NCBI RefSeq assembly: GCF_946893725.1
Contig: NZ_CAMPPE010000005.1
Span: forward strand, 86,620-150,619
Origin: Anaerococcus sp. Marseille-Q5996
GTDB taxonomy: Bacteria > Bacillota > Clostridia > Tissierellales > Peptoniphilaceae
Reading direction: 5' to 3'
Length of the DNA: 64,000 nt
Made by a program: the position numbers and the translations under genes. This document shows positions 1 through 7,555 of this stretch, in pieces. The number at the start of each line of letters is the position of its first letter. The stretch's first letter is position 1. The notes under the pieces were generated by a model. It had not been told where the DNA came from. It was given only the letters and a program-made list of their open reading frames with translations, and did no database searches.

Positions 1-1470
1 TGCTTCAGATACTTCTTTTGCTTTAGAAGCTTCTTCTTCAGTTTCGTCTACTTTTTTATTTATTTCAGCTAATTCTCCTAGATTTTCAGCATTGCTAATT
101 TCTTCTTCAAATAATTTTACTTGGGCTTCTGTTAGATTTGTTTTTGCTTTTAAGTTTTCTATTGCTGATTCTTTGGCTGCTTTTAAGTCTTCTGCTGTTT
201 TTTCTTTATTAGCAACTTCTACGGCTAGGGTGATTTCCTCCTCGATATTAGCTAACGTTTCTTTGTCAGTAGCTTCTACGATTTGTTTTTCAAATTCATC
301 TTTTTGGTCTTGTGTCAGAATTGTATTTTCTAGTTTTTCTTCTAATATTTGTTTTGAATTTGCTAATTCTTGTGCTATTTTTTCTTTTTTAGCTTTTTCG
401 TCAGCTAATTTGATATTATTTTCTATCTCCAATATTTTGTCAATTGTATCTGCTTCTTCAATTTGATTTTTAAAGTTAGCCTTTTGTTCAGAATCTATGT
501 GTTCTGAACTTTCTAAACTTTGTTTCGCTTTGTCTTTTGCTTCAGATAGTTCTTTGGCTTTAGCAGCTTTTTCGTCAGCTTCGTCTATTTTTTTATTTAT
601 TTTAGCTAATTCTTCTAGATTTTCAGCATTGTTAATTTCTTCTTGAAAGGATTTTTCTTGGTCTTCTGTTAGATTTGATTTTGACTTTAAGTTTTCTAAA
701 GCGGAATCCTTGGCTGCTTTTAATTCTTCTTCATTTGATGCGGTTGTTTCGTTTTGGTTTGGTGATTGGTTATCAGTCTCTGTTTCTGTATTTTCTGCTA
801 ATTTTTCAGATTTTTTTTGTTCTGCCTTTGCTATAGCTGATTCGTATATTTTTATGTAGTCTTCAGGATTTTCTGTTTTTGATACGGCATTGATTTCGCT
901 TATAAATGAATTCCTTTCTTGATCTTCCAATAATCCTTGGTTTCTAAAAACTCTAATTTGGTATTTGGCATCTGCTATTTCAATGTCGATGTCCCTCCCT
1001 GCTGATCTGTAATCACTAAGAAGGTATCTTTCTGGACTTGCAATATTGTCATGATGAAGACGCTGTTTTTCCTTTTCTTTATAATCTTGATCTAGTTCAT
1101 CTATTTTTTGATTTTGCAGATTTAATTGACTTTTTAAATTATTAATCTCAGTCACAATCTCTATTTTTCTGTCGTTTGAAGGATTGGCCTCAAGCTCGGT
1201 TTTAAGTTTTTGAATATTTCTTTCTAGTTCAGTTTTTTTATTTTTTTCACTATTAAGTATTTTTAAAGCTTCATCGCTTATTGCTTTAATTTTTTTATAC
1301 TCATTCTCAGTTTTGCCTGTAACTATCTCTTGTTTATGAATTAAATTTAGTCTTTTAGTTGCAAAATCAACTTCTGCCAGCTCAGATTCAGCAGCAAATA
1401 CTAATGGCTTTGTTGGGGCAAATATTAGGCCTAGGGATAGGGCGGCTATTATAATCTTTTTTGATTTCAC
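1..1470 (-). CDS. Secreted protein with repeated GA/FIVAR-like helical modules (C-terminus outside window)
   Basis: 490 codons are visible and the frame is still open at base 1. I chose the GTG at 1470 because GGAGGAAGCC sits just upstream and the first residues, MKSKKIIIAALSLGLIFAP, form a signal peptide ending near residue 27. Residues about 40-130 are charged coiled coil. From about residue 245 come at least four modules of about 60 residues, each like AKxSAxENLKxKxNLT followed by EINNAENLEELAxINKKxDE. This resembles the three-helix GA/FIVAR-type modules of cell-wall adhesins such as Ebh. The first and fourth modules are nearly identical in DNA, which suggests recent duplication. Binding of albumin or matrix is inference; a cell-wall anchor would lie outside the window. 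Confidence 0.8.
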   Translation of the reverse strand, partial: MKSKKIIIAALSLGLIFAPTKPLVFAAESELAEVDFATKRLNLIHKQEIVTGKTENEYKKIKAISDEALKILNSEKNKKTELERNIQKLKTELEANPSNDRKIEIVTEINNLKSQLNLQNQKIDELDQDYKEKEKQRLHHDNIASPERYLLSDYRSAGRDIDIEIADAKYQIRVFRNQGLLEDQERNSFISEINAVSKTENPEDYIKIYESAIAKAEQKKSEKLAENTETETDNQSPNQNETTASNEEELKAAKDSALENLKSKSNLTEDQEKSFQEEINNAENLEELAKINKKIDEADEKAAKAKELSEAKDKAKQSLESSEHIDSEQKANFKNQIEEADTIDKILEIENNIKLADEKAKKEKIAQELANSKQILEEKLENTILTQDQKDEFEKQIVEATDKETLANIEEEITLAVEVANKEKTAEDLKAAKESAIENLKAKTNLTEAQVKLFEEEISNAENLGELAEINKKVDETEEEASKAKEVSEA

Positions 1471-1584
1471 GGCTTCCTCCAAAGAATATATATGTATTAT
1501 AACTTTATTGTAGTATATCTTTTTGCCTTTGCCTAGGGTCTAATATATTGCGTATTAGGAAAATTGGGATTTAAGTATTATGTA

Positions 1585-1615
1585 TAAAAAATGGACGGAT
1601 TATAAATCCATCCAT
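1585..1615 (-). terminator. Terminator of the endolysin gene
   Basis: Inverted repeat ATGGATGGAT / ATCCGTCCAT (minus strand) followed by a run of six T. The stem includes the last codons of the endolysin gene. Confidence 0.75.
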
Positions 1616-2283
1616 TGATTGCCCCTAGTGTTTTTGTAGGCTACATATCTGCGTCTACCGCTGGTATTTCCAATATAGGAAAGCCAGTGGTATCCATTTG
1701 CTATCACTATTTTGTCGTAATTTATCCTTTGCCCTTTATGGTAAATTGCAACTATGTTTGCTTGGGTGCTGGGTGCACTTCTTACATAAGTTGCAGCTTT
1801 AACTCTTGCAGTACCTGTCTTGTGTTGGGGCTTTTGCACATTATTTACTATGGGTCTAAAGTATCTTTCACGATTACTTCTTTTACAATCTAGAAAATAC
1901 CTTAAAAAATTGCTTTCTCCATTGATGCTAACCGTTCCATTTACGGCGTTGCAATGAATAATCTCACCTTTTTTTAAGAATATCCCTGTGTGTCCACCCG
2001 CCCCGGCTGATTTGCCTTCTATGCCGCGGATAAATATATCTCCCGACTTTACTTGTTCGTAGGAATAAATTTCCTTTAGAACTGATCCTTTGAGTTTGTA
2101 GAGTGTTTCGGTGTTGCCAATGACTGTAGTCTGGGGCAAAAATCCCCCAGCTATCAGTGCAAAATACACAAATGATGAGCAATCCAGGTAGGCTGGCCCC
2201 AGCCTTTTGGGATAGGCCATGGAGTAGCCAACCATTCTGTGCTTGCTTTTTGCGTATGCTAACATTTTTTCAATTGAGTCCAT
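1600..2283 (-). CDS. Phage-type endolysin: peptidoglycan amidohydrolase with C-terminal SH3-like domain
   Basis: 227 residues. The N-terminal half looks like the bacteriophage peptidoglycan hydrolase (Amidase_5, NlpC/P60-like) fold: catalytic Cys in LDCSSFVYFAL (about residue 35) and a His in GGHTGIFLKKGEIIHC (about 97). The C-terminal part from about residue 158 (ARVKAATYVRSAPSTQANIV) is a bacterial SH3-like wall-binding domain. Family members cut cell-wall peptides or amides. The start is set by AAAGGAGAATTATG. The gene lies 9 bases downstream of a YvrJ holin-like gene, so the two form a lysis-type pair with no other phage genes in view. It could be a prophage remnant or a domesticated lysis or release cassette. 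Confidence 0.8.
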   Translation of the reverse strand: MDSIEKMLAYAKSKHRMVGYSMAYPKRLGPAYLDCSSFVYFALIAGGFLPQTTVIGNTETLYKLKGSVLKEIYSYEQVKSGDIFIRGIEGKSAGAGGHTGIFLKKGEIIHCNAVNGTVSINGESNFLRYFLDCKRSNRERYFRPIVNNVQKPQHKTGTARVKAATYVRSAPSTQANIVAIYHKGQRINYDKIVIANGYHWLSYIGNTSGRRRYVAYKNTRGNQWMDL

Positions 2284-2292
2284 AATTCTCCT

Positions 2293-2421
2293 TTATTTTG
2301 GGTTTTTAAGTTCACGTATTTCTTTGAGTATCTCGTCTAACTTGTAGTCGAGCTTGTAGATTAATATAAGGCTAACAACAATAGGAAAGCCCAAATCGCC
2401 GATTAATTTTGTAATGTCCAT
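2293..2421 (-). CDS. YvrJ-family holin-like small membrane protein
   Basis: 42 residues, MDITKLIGDLGFPIVVSLIL onward: a short N-terminal segment with the LGFPIVV signature of YvrJ proteins, one hydrophobic helix (residues about 9-23) and a charged tail LDEILKEIRELKNPK. YvrJ proteins are often found just upstream of endolysins and are thought to act like holins. The ribosome binding site of the downstream endolysin overlaps this gene's stop codon, so translation is probably coupled. Its own ribosome binding site is weak. Confidence 0.7.
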   Translation of the reverse strand: MDITKLIGDLGFPIVVSLILIYKLDYKLDEILKEIRELKNPK

Positions 2422-2621
2422 AGTTATGTGGCGTTTTTTTCTAAAAATACGGAAAAATATTGAGAAAGGATGTAAGAAACTCCTTTTTTAATCCATGATT
2501 TTTGCTACAATATGGTAAAATTGTTTTTTGATTGGTAAGCAAGTTTAAATTATGCTTTGTTAAATTTATCCGTGTTCTGGGGACCAGGGTGCTAGGGTCT
2601 GGTAGAGGATAAACTCGATTT

Positions 2622-2875
2622 GCGCTTGGCTGGATCTCTCGGCTGCGCTCGAGATGACAAGGGGCTAAGGGAATGGTTGTTCCAACGCTTGTCACTTCGA
2701 CAGGAGAAAATTTTAATTTTTGAGTGGAGAAATCTTTCCTTTTTCCGTTCTCCGCTTGTCATCCTGAGTGGAGCTTGCGGAGTCGAAGGATCTCCTTGGG
2801 TTTTTATTATTTTGTTTACGGAGTTTGAGTTGAACTCTAATCTTTTAGACCCTTCGGCTGAGCTCAGGGTGACAG
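2622..2875. repeat. Intergenic direct repeat, copy 1 (palindrome-rich)
   Basis: About 254 bases, nearly identical to 2990-3244. It holds at least three separate palindromic units: GATCTCTCGGCTGCGCTCGA (about 2633-2652), CCTGAGTGGAGCTTGCGGAG (about 2763-2782) and CCCTTCGGCTGAGCTCAGGG (about 2850-2869). These resemble REP-like units scattered between genes in many bacteria. Open frames across it are not convincing. Between 2422 and 3340 I see no gene apart from these repeats; a fourth, related unit starts at about 2931. Confidence 0.8.
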
Positions 2876-2989
2876 TGAGGGCGAGCGCGTTTTTTTCTGC
2901 TATCCTTTAATCATCTAAAGATTATAATCATCCATTTCGACTAAGCGAGTGAAACGAAGCGCATGGAGAAATCTGTAATTACTGTTTGA

Positions 2990-3244
2990 GCGCTTGGCTG
3001 GATCTCTCGGCTGCGCTCGAGATGACAGAGGGCTGAGGGAATAGTTATTCCAACGTCTGCCATTTCGACCGTAGAAAATTTTAATTTTTGTAGTGGAAAA
3101 ATCTTTCCTTTTTCCGTTCTCCGCTTGTCATCCTGAGTGGAGCTTGCGGAGTCGAAGGATCTCCTTGGGTTTTTATTATTTTGTTTACGGAGTTTGAGTT
3201 GAACTCTAATCTTTGAGACCCTTCGGCCGAGCTCAGGGTGACAG
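2990..3244. repeat. Intergenic direct repeat, copy 2
   Basis: Second copy of the 2622-2875 element with the same three palindromes in the same order and only scattered base changes and one- or two-base indels, such as CTTTTAGACC versus CTTTGAGACC. The copies are separated by about 115 bases that include a related palindrome (TTTCGACTAAGCGAGTGAAA, about 2934-2953). Confidence 0.8.
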
Positions 3245-3340
3245 CTGGTGATTTTGAAAAGCTTATACCATAATTTAAATACCAACAATTTTTTAAACAT
3301 TTTTACCAAAATTCTCTTTTTAGCCTTTCTCCTTTCTTAA

Positions 3341-3418
3341 TTATTCAGAGTCTTTGCTATCTTTTTCTTCTGTCTTATCATCGTCTTTTTCTTCTTTGTA
3401 GATTAAGATTTTTGTCAT
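3341..3418 (-). CDS. 25-residue acidic small protein
   Basis: ATG preceded by a near-perfect ribosome binding site, AGGAGGTGATAAT. The peptide begins MTKILIYKEEKDDDKTEEKD and ends in Ser/Asp/Glu; after the first seven residues almost everything is Lys, Asp, Glu, Thr or Ser. I do not recognise it. The strength and spacing of the binding site argue for real translation. It sits downstream of the selA-selB terminator and no clear promoter is visible. Confidence 0.45.
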   Translation of the reverse strand: MTKILIYKEEKDDDKTEEKDSKDSE

Positions 3419-3474
3419 ATTATCACCTCCTATTTATATATAGAAAAATCAGCTGTTTTTTCCCGATTTTGGGC

Positions 3475-3527
3475 AAAAAAAATAGCCCACTATTGGCAAA
3501 TCTTCATTATTTTGCCATTTAGTGAGC
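3475..3527 (-). terminator. Terminator downstream of selB
   Basis: Imperfect stem of GCCCACTATTGGCAAA and TTTGCCATTTAGTGAGC with a loop of about 10 bases, followed on the minus strand by eight T. Transcription from selA-selB would run antisense through tRNA-Sec before ending here. Confidence 0.6.
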
Positions 3528-3585
3528 TTTTTGTCTAAATCTGTGTGTCTATATAATTTTATTGTTTTACTTAATCTGATATATT

Positions 3586-3615
3586 TTGTTGTTTTTTAGC
3601 AACTTATGGTATAAT
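3586..3615 (+). promoter_or_regulatory. Promoter of tRNA-Sec
   Basis: -35 TTGTTG, 18-base spacer, perfect -10 TATAAT, 12 bases before the tRNA starts. Confidence 0.65.
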
Positions 3616-3627
3616 ATAAGTTGCTAT

Positions 3628-3722
3628 GGGAGCGGATGAGTGTCTGGTGTGCTCTGCGGTCTTCAAAACCGTTGTGAGAAGTGTACTTCTTGGGTAGGTT
3701 CGATTCCTACACGCTCTCGCCA
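3628..3722 (+). tRNA. selC: tRNA-Sec (UCA anticodon)
   Basis: 95 bases with CCA encoded. Acceptor arm GGGAGCG pairs with CGCTCTC; anticodon stem GCGGT/ACCGT with loop CTTCAAA gives anticodon TCA, which reads UGA; T arm GTAGG TTCGATT CCTAC; long variable arm around GTGAGAAGTGTACTTCT, typical of selenocysteine tRNA. It carries Sec to the PrdB UGA codon. Its 3' end directly abuts the selB stop codon on the opposite strand. Confidence 0.95.
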
Positions 3723-5582
3723 CTAAACCAATATTCTATAATCTTCCACTCTTTTTGTAATATTTTTCCTATCTAAGTATTCTAATATGACTATGGCTTG
3801 ATTACGGCTAAGTCCCGATAAGTCTCTAAATTCCTTGGCTTTTAGCTTGTCATTATCCTTGAAATATTCTTTTACCATATCCACTAATTTTGTATAATAT
3901 TCGTTTCTTATTACAAATTCTTCGATTTTTACCAAATCATTTTTTAGTAAAAAGGCCAATAAATCCTTGTCTTTTTTGTCAAAAATTTCGCTTTCTTTGG
4001 ATAGTTTTGGCTCATTTGCCATGATTTGACCCATTAGTTCATCTATTCTTTTTTGGTCGTTGGCAAGGCTTATAGCAAAGTTTTTGTCTTTTACAAATCC
4101 TCTTTGCAGCATTATGTGCTTGGTTAGGATTTTATTTTTTAGCATAGCTTCAAAGTCCTTGGTATCTAGCTTTAGGTCAAGTTTTTGCCTTAGCTCTTCT
4201 TTGGAAATTCCCTCATCCAAGGGGTTATTTTTGTGGTAATCTTTAACCAATTCGCTAATGTCACTTGCAATTTTTTCTAGATTTGGACTTGCTATATAGG
4301 ATTCTCCTAAGATTTGAATATCATTATTGGCTGCCATTTGCTTTAAATCTTGATCAAGGGCTGATTTTTCAATGCCCATATGGGTATAAATTTCATCTTG
4401 CGATTTGAACTCATCTAGGAAATCACTTATCTCATCAATCTCGCTAAATTCTTCCTTATTTTTTAAATAATCTACATAATCTTTTGAATTTACTGTGTGA
4501 TTTTGCTCATTTGTATCGATTATTTCTCCCCCACCTATGGTTTTAACTGGTGAGTAGGACCTGATTACAAATTTATCCCCTCTTTTTACATAGATTTCTT
4601 CTTCCAGACGGAATTCGCAAAGAGCAGTCTCATTTGATTTAATTTCCTTTTTATCAAGAGGTACAGCCCTGGCCAATACTTCTTTTGTTCCATGGAAAAA
4701 TCTTACTCTAGTCCAATGCTCAATTTCTATGTCATCAAATTTTGATAAGGAAAGCTTAGTTTGAACATTTTTCACCCTAATCAGCGAATCATTTTGGGCA
4801 ATGATGTCGCCACGTTCGATTTCGTTTGATGAAATATTTGCTAGATTTAGTGCGATTCTTTGGCCCTTGTGGGCAATATCTATAGGTATGTCGTGGTTTT
4901 CGATTGATCTTACCTTTACCTTTTTGCCGGATGGGTAGAGCATATATTCGCCGTCTTTGTGAATTTCGCCCTCAGTTAGAGTACCGGTAATAATTGTCCC
5001 AATGCCTTGTAGGGTAAATGACCTATCGATATTCATCCTCATTGATTTGCTGTCTTCTTGCTTTTCGGTCGCTAGAATTTTTTCCTCAATTAGGACTTTT
5101 AGCTGGTCAATATTTTCTCCAGCAACAGAGTCAACAGCTATGATTGGGGCATCTTCCAAAATGGTATCTGCAAAGGACATTTCTATGTCAGCCTTTACCA
5201 AATCAACCATTTCAGGAGTTACCATATTTTTCTTTGTTATTACAATTATGGCATTATCCACCCCCATATAGTGGAGAATTTGGGCGTGTTCGATAGTTTG
5301 TGGCATGACCCCATCATCTGCTGCAATTACTAGCAAAATTATATCGATGCCAACAACGCCTGCCATCATATTTTTTACAAAGTTTTCGTGGCCTGGTACA
5401 TCAATTATGCCTGCCTTTTCTCCATTGGAAAGTTCAAGGGCAGTAAAGCCTAGGTTTATGGATATGCCGCGTTCTTTTTCTTCTTTTAAATTGTCGGTTT
5501 CATTGCCGGTCAAGGCCCTGATTAAGGTAGTTTTGCCGTGATCAATGTGGCCTGCTGTTCCTATTATATAATTATTTTTCAT
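3723..5582 (-). CDS. selB: Selenocysteine-specific elongation factor SelB
   Basis: 619 residues, normal length. GTPase motifs GTAGHIDHGKTTL (P loop, about residues 9-21), DVPGHENFV (G3) and a translation-factor domain 2 (RSFTLQGIGTIITGTL) are followed by the mRNA-binding winged-helix region at the C-terminus (DLSGLSRNQAIVILEYLDRK). SelB delivers Sec-tRNA to UGA codons marked by a SECIS hairpin. It overlaps selA by 11 bases, so the two are translationally coupled. It converges on tRNA-Sec with no spacer. Confidence 0.97.
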   Translation of the reverse strand: MKNNYIIGTAGHIDHGKTTLIRALTGNETDNLKEEKERGISINLGFTALELSNGEKAGIIDVPGHENFVKNMMAGVVGIDIILLVIAADDGVMPQTIEHAQILHYMGVDNAIIVITKKNMVTPEMVDLVKADIEMSFADTILEDAPIIAVDSVAGENIDQLKVLIEEKILATEKQEDSKSMRMNIDRSFTLQGIGTIITGTLTEGEIHKDGEYMLYPSGKKVKVRSIENHDIPIDIAHKGQRIALNLANISSNEIERGDIIAQNDSLIRVKNVQTKLSLSKFDDIEIEHWTRVRFFHGTKEVLARAVPLDKKEIKSNETALCEFRLEEEIYVKRGDKFVIRSYSPVKTIGGGEIIDTNEQNHTVNSKDYVDYLKNKEEFSEIDEISDFLDEFKSQDEIYTHMGIEKSALDQDLKQMAANNDIQILGESYIASPNLEKIASDISELVKDYHKNNPLDEGISKEELRQKLDLKLDTKDFEAMLKNKILTKHIMLQRGFVKDKNFAISLANDQKRIDELMGQIMANEPKLSKESEIFDKKDKDLLAFLLKNDLVKIEEFVIRNEYYTKLVDMVKEYFKDNDKLKAKEFRDLSGLSRNQAIVILEYLDRKNITKRVEDYRILV

Positions 5583-6924
5583 AATAATCCTTTACTGTCT
5601 GATAAATGTCATCGATTTGCCTATCAAAAATTGTAAGAGCATTTAGGTAAAGAGCTCCGTCATGAACTGTTGAAATAATGTGGTATTCTGATAGTCTTAA
5701 ATGGCTTTCTAACTTGTGGATGTCAGTGTCAGTTATCTTTACCGAATAGGTTTTTTTGACATCTAGTGGATATGACCCACCTCCGATTTTTCCTTCACTT
5801 TCTACCATTTCTGCGTCTATGCCATCAATTTTTTGGATTTTTCTTAAGAGTTTTTGGCATCTTTTTTTGACAGTTTCTGCATCCTCTGTAATCATCCTGA
5901 TAGTTGGATTTTCGGTTTTCATAGTTTCAAAATCTAAATATTCTATGAGAGTTGCCTCAACTGATGCTAGGGTTAATTTGTCCACCCTAAAGGCCCTTAG
6001 AAGTTGGTTTTTCTTCATTTTTGCAATGTAATCTTTTTCACCGACTATGATTCCTGCCTGAGATCCGCCGATTAATTTATCGCAAGAAAAACTTACAAGG
6101 TCAATGCCATCGCTTAGGCAATCTCCCACAGTTTTTTCGTAGGAATAGCCATAAGGAGTAAGGTCTATTAAAGATCCACTTCCTAGGTCTTCATAAAGAA
6201 GGATGTCACGGTCGCCTATTAGTTCTTTTAAATCTTTGGTATCTACAGATTCGTTGTAGCCCACCATTTGGAAGTTGGATTTGTGGACTTTTACAATAGC
6301 TGATAGATTTTCATCATCGATTTCGTTTTCATAATCATAAAGGTGAGTTCTATTTGTCGCCCCAACTTCCACAACATTTGCCCCAGATTTTTTCATAATT
6401 TCTGAAATACGGAAAGAACCACCAATTTCAACCAATTCTCCACGAGAAATAAGGGCATTTTTCCCCTGACAAAAGGTATTTAAAACTAAAAAAACTGCTG
6501 AAGCATTGTTATTTACAATAAGTGCATCTTCTGCTCCGGTTAGTTTTTTGACAATTTCAACAAGGTGGGTGTATCGTGATCCACGCACTCCTTTTTCCAC
6601 ATCATATTCCAAGTTTGAATAAGACGCACCAATTTTTTCGATACGTTCAAGGGATTTTTCTGATAAAACCGCACGACCAAGGTTGGTGTGTAGGATAACC
6701 CCAGTTGCATTTATCACGTTATAAAGTGAATATGGGCTAAAAGAATTGATTTTGCTATCAATATCCGCATATATATCAGCTGTTTCAAAATCTTCCTTTG
6801 CCGCAATCTTCGAACGGTAATCATCCAAAACCTTATTTGCAACGTCCTTTACAATCACAGGATTTTCATCATATCTATTTAAAATCTCATTCATTTGAGG
6901 TAATTTTTTATACAAATTTTCCAT
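5572..6924 (-). CDS. selA: L-seryl-tRNA(Sec) selenium transferase SelA
   Basis: 450 residues, PLP-dependent. YNVINATGVILHTNLGRAVL (about residues 85-104) is the family signature; the PLP lysine lies in SFSCDKLIGGSQAGII. It converts Ser-tRNA-Sec to Sec-tRNA-Sec using selenophosphate from SelD, encoded about 5 kb away. Start set by GGAGGCAGT before ATG; a -10 TATAAT lies at 6944-6949. First gene of the selA-selB operon. Confidence 0.97.
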   Translation of the reverse strand: MENLYKKLPQMNEILNRYDENPVIVKDVANKVLDDYRSKIAAKEDFETADIYADIDSKINSFSPYSLYNVINATGVILHTNLGRAVLSEKSLERIEKIGASYSNLEYDVEKGVRGSRYTHLVEIVKKLTGAEDALIVNNNASAVFLVLNTFCQGKNALISRGELVEIGGSFRISEIMKKSGANVVEVGATNRTHLYDYENEIDDENLSAIVKVHKSNFQMVGYNESVDTKDLKELIGDRDILLYEDLGSGSLIDLTPYGYSYEKTVGDCLSDGIDLVSFSCDKLIGGSQAGIIVGEKDYIAKMKKNQLLRAFRVDKLTLASVEATLIEYLDFETMKTENPTIRMITEDAETVKKRCQKLLRKIQKIDGIDAEMVESEGKIGGGSYPLDVKKTYSVKITDTDIHKLESHLRLSEYHIISTVHDGALYLNALTIFDRQIDDIYQTVKDYYEK

Positions 6925-7066
6925 ACTGCCTCCATCTATGCTTATTATACAATATTTTACTAAATTTGTAACAAAGTAATGGGGGACTTTTTAAAAAAGT
7001 TTGCAAAATCTTTTATTAACATTGGTAACTAATATGATTATTATTTTTTACTATAATACTCCGTTT

Positions 7067-7458
7067 CCGGGGAGCAGGGCCGTAGGGGTTGCGGAGACCC
7101 CTTTGGCCCTTCCCCGGACCCCCGACCCATTTCACCCCCTCCGCCACTGCGTGGGGCAATTAGCAGAAGAAGTTCGCTAGCGAATTCTTTTTTGGAAAAT
7201 TGTATGTTGCTTACGCAACTTTTGTAAAATATTTTTTTGTACTGAAATTAAAAAAAAAGAATTTGCAAAGCAAATTCTTCATTTTTCTCTCAAACGGATA
7301 TCGCTTAGCGATTCCCTCCTTATTATTACGCCCCCCGCGCAGGGGTCGTTAGGGTGAGTTTGCATGGTGGTTTGAAACTAGCCCGTCCGGCTGATGGAGG
7401 ACCCTCCATGGAATGGTCTTGCGAAGCAAGATGCTTTGGAGGGCGAATCGAAACGCCC
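7067..7458. repeat. GC-rich intergenic island of short hairpins
   Basis: This 631-base gap between selA and the PrdA paralogue holds no convincing gene. It begins with a nested GC-rich hairpin (7067-7117: CCGGGG/CCCCGG outside, AGGGGT/ACCCCT inside). Perfect short palindromes follow: TTCGCTAGCGAA (7173-7184), GTTGCTTACGCAAC (7206-7219), GAATTTGCAAAGCAAATTC (7259-7277), ATCGCTTAGCGAT (7300-7312), ATGGAGGACCCTCCAT (7394-7409), CTTGCGAAGCAAG (7418-7430) and GGGCG/CGCCC (7441-7458). Base composition differs sharply from the AT-rich surroundings. Confidence 0.7.
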
Positions 7459-7555
7459 TTAAAGCCAACCCCAGTAACCGAAGTTATTAAATAAATTATC
7501 AAATTAAATTTAGTCACCAATAAATAATTAGTTTAAATAAAAATTTCGTTTCACT

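Noticed and set aside
92-466. Open frame on the plus strand near the left edge
   Set aside because: It is opposite the secreted repeat protein, whose minus-strand frame has a signal peptide, ribosome binding site and module pattern; the plus-strand product is Ser/Phe-rich as expected for a shadow.
2441-3309. Three open frames across the repeat region
   Set aside because: They run through palindromic repeats, have no ribosome binding sites and encode repeat-derived peptides such as PCHLERSREIQPSA on both copies.
7326-7520. 64-codon minus-strand frame in the hairpin island
   Set aside because: No binding site; made of hairpin DNA and unlike neighbours in composition.
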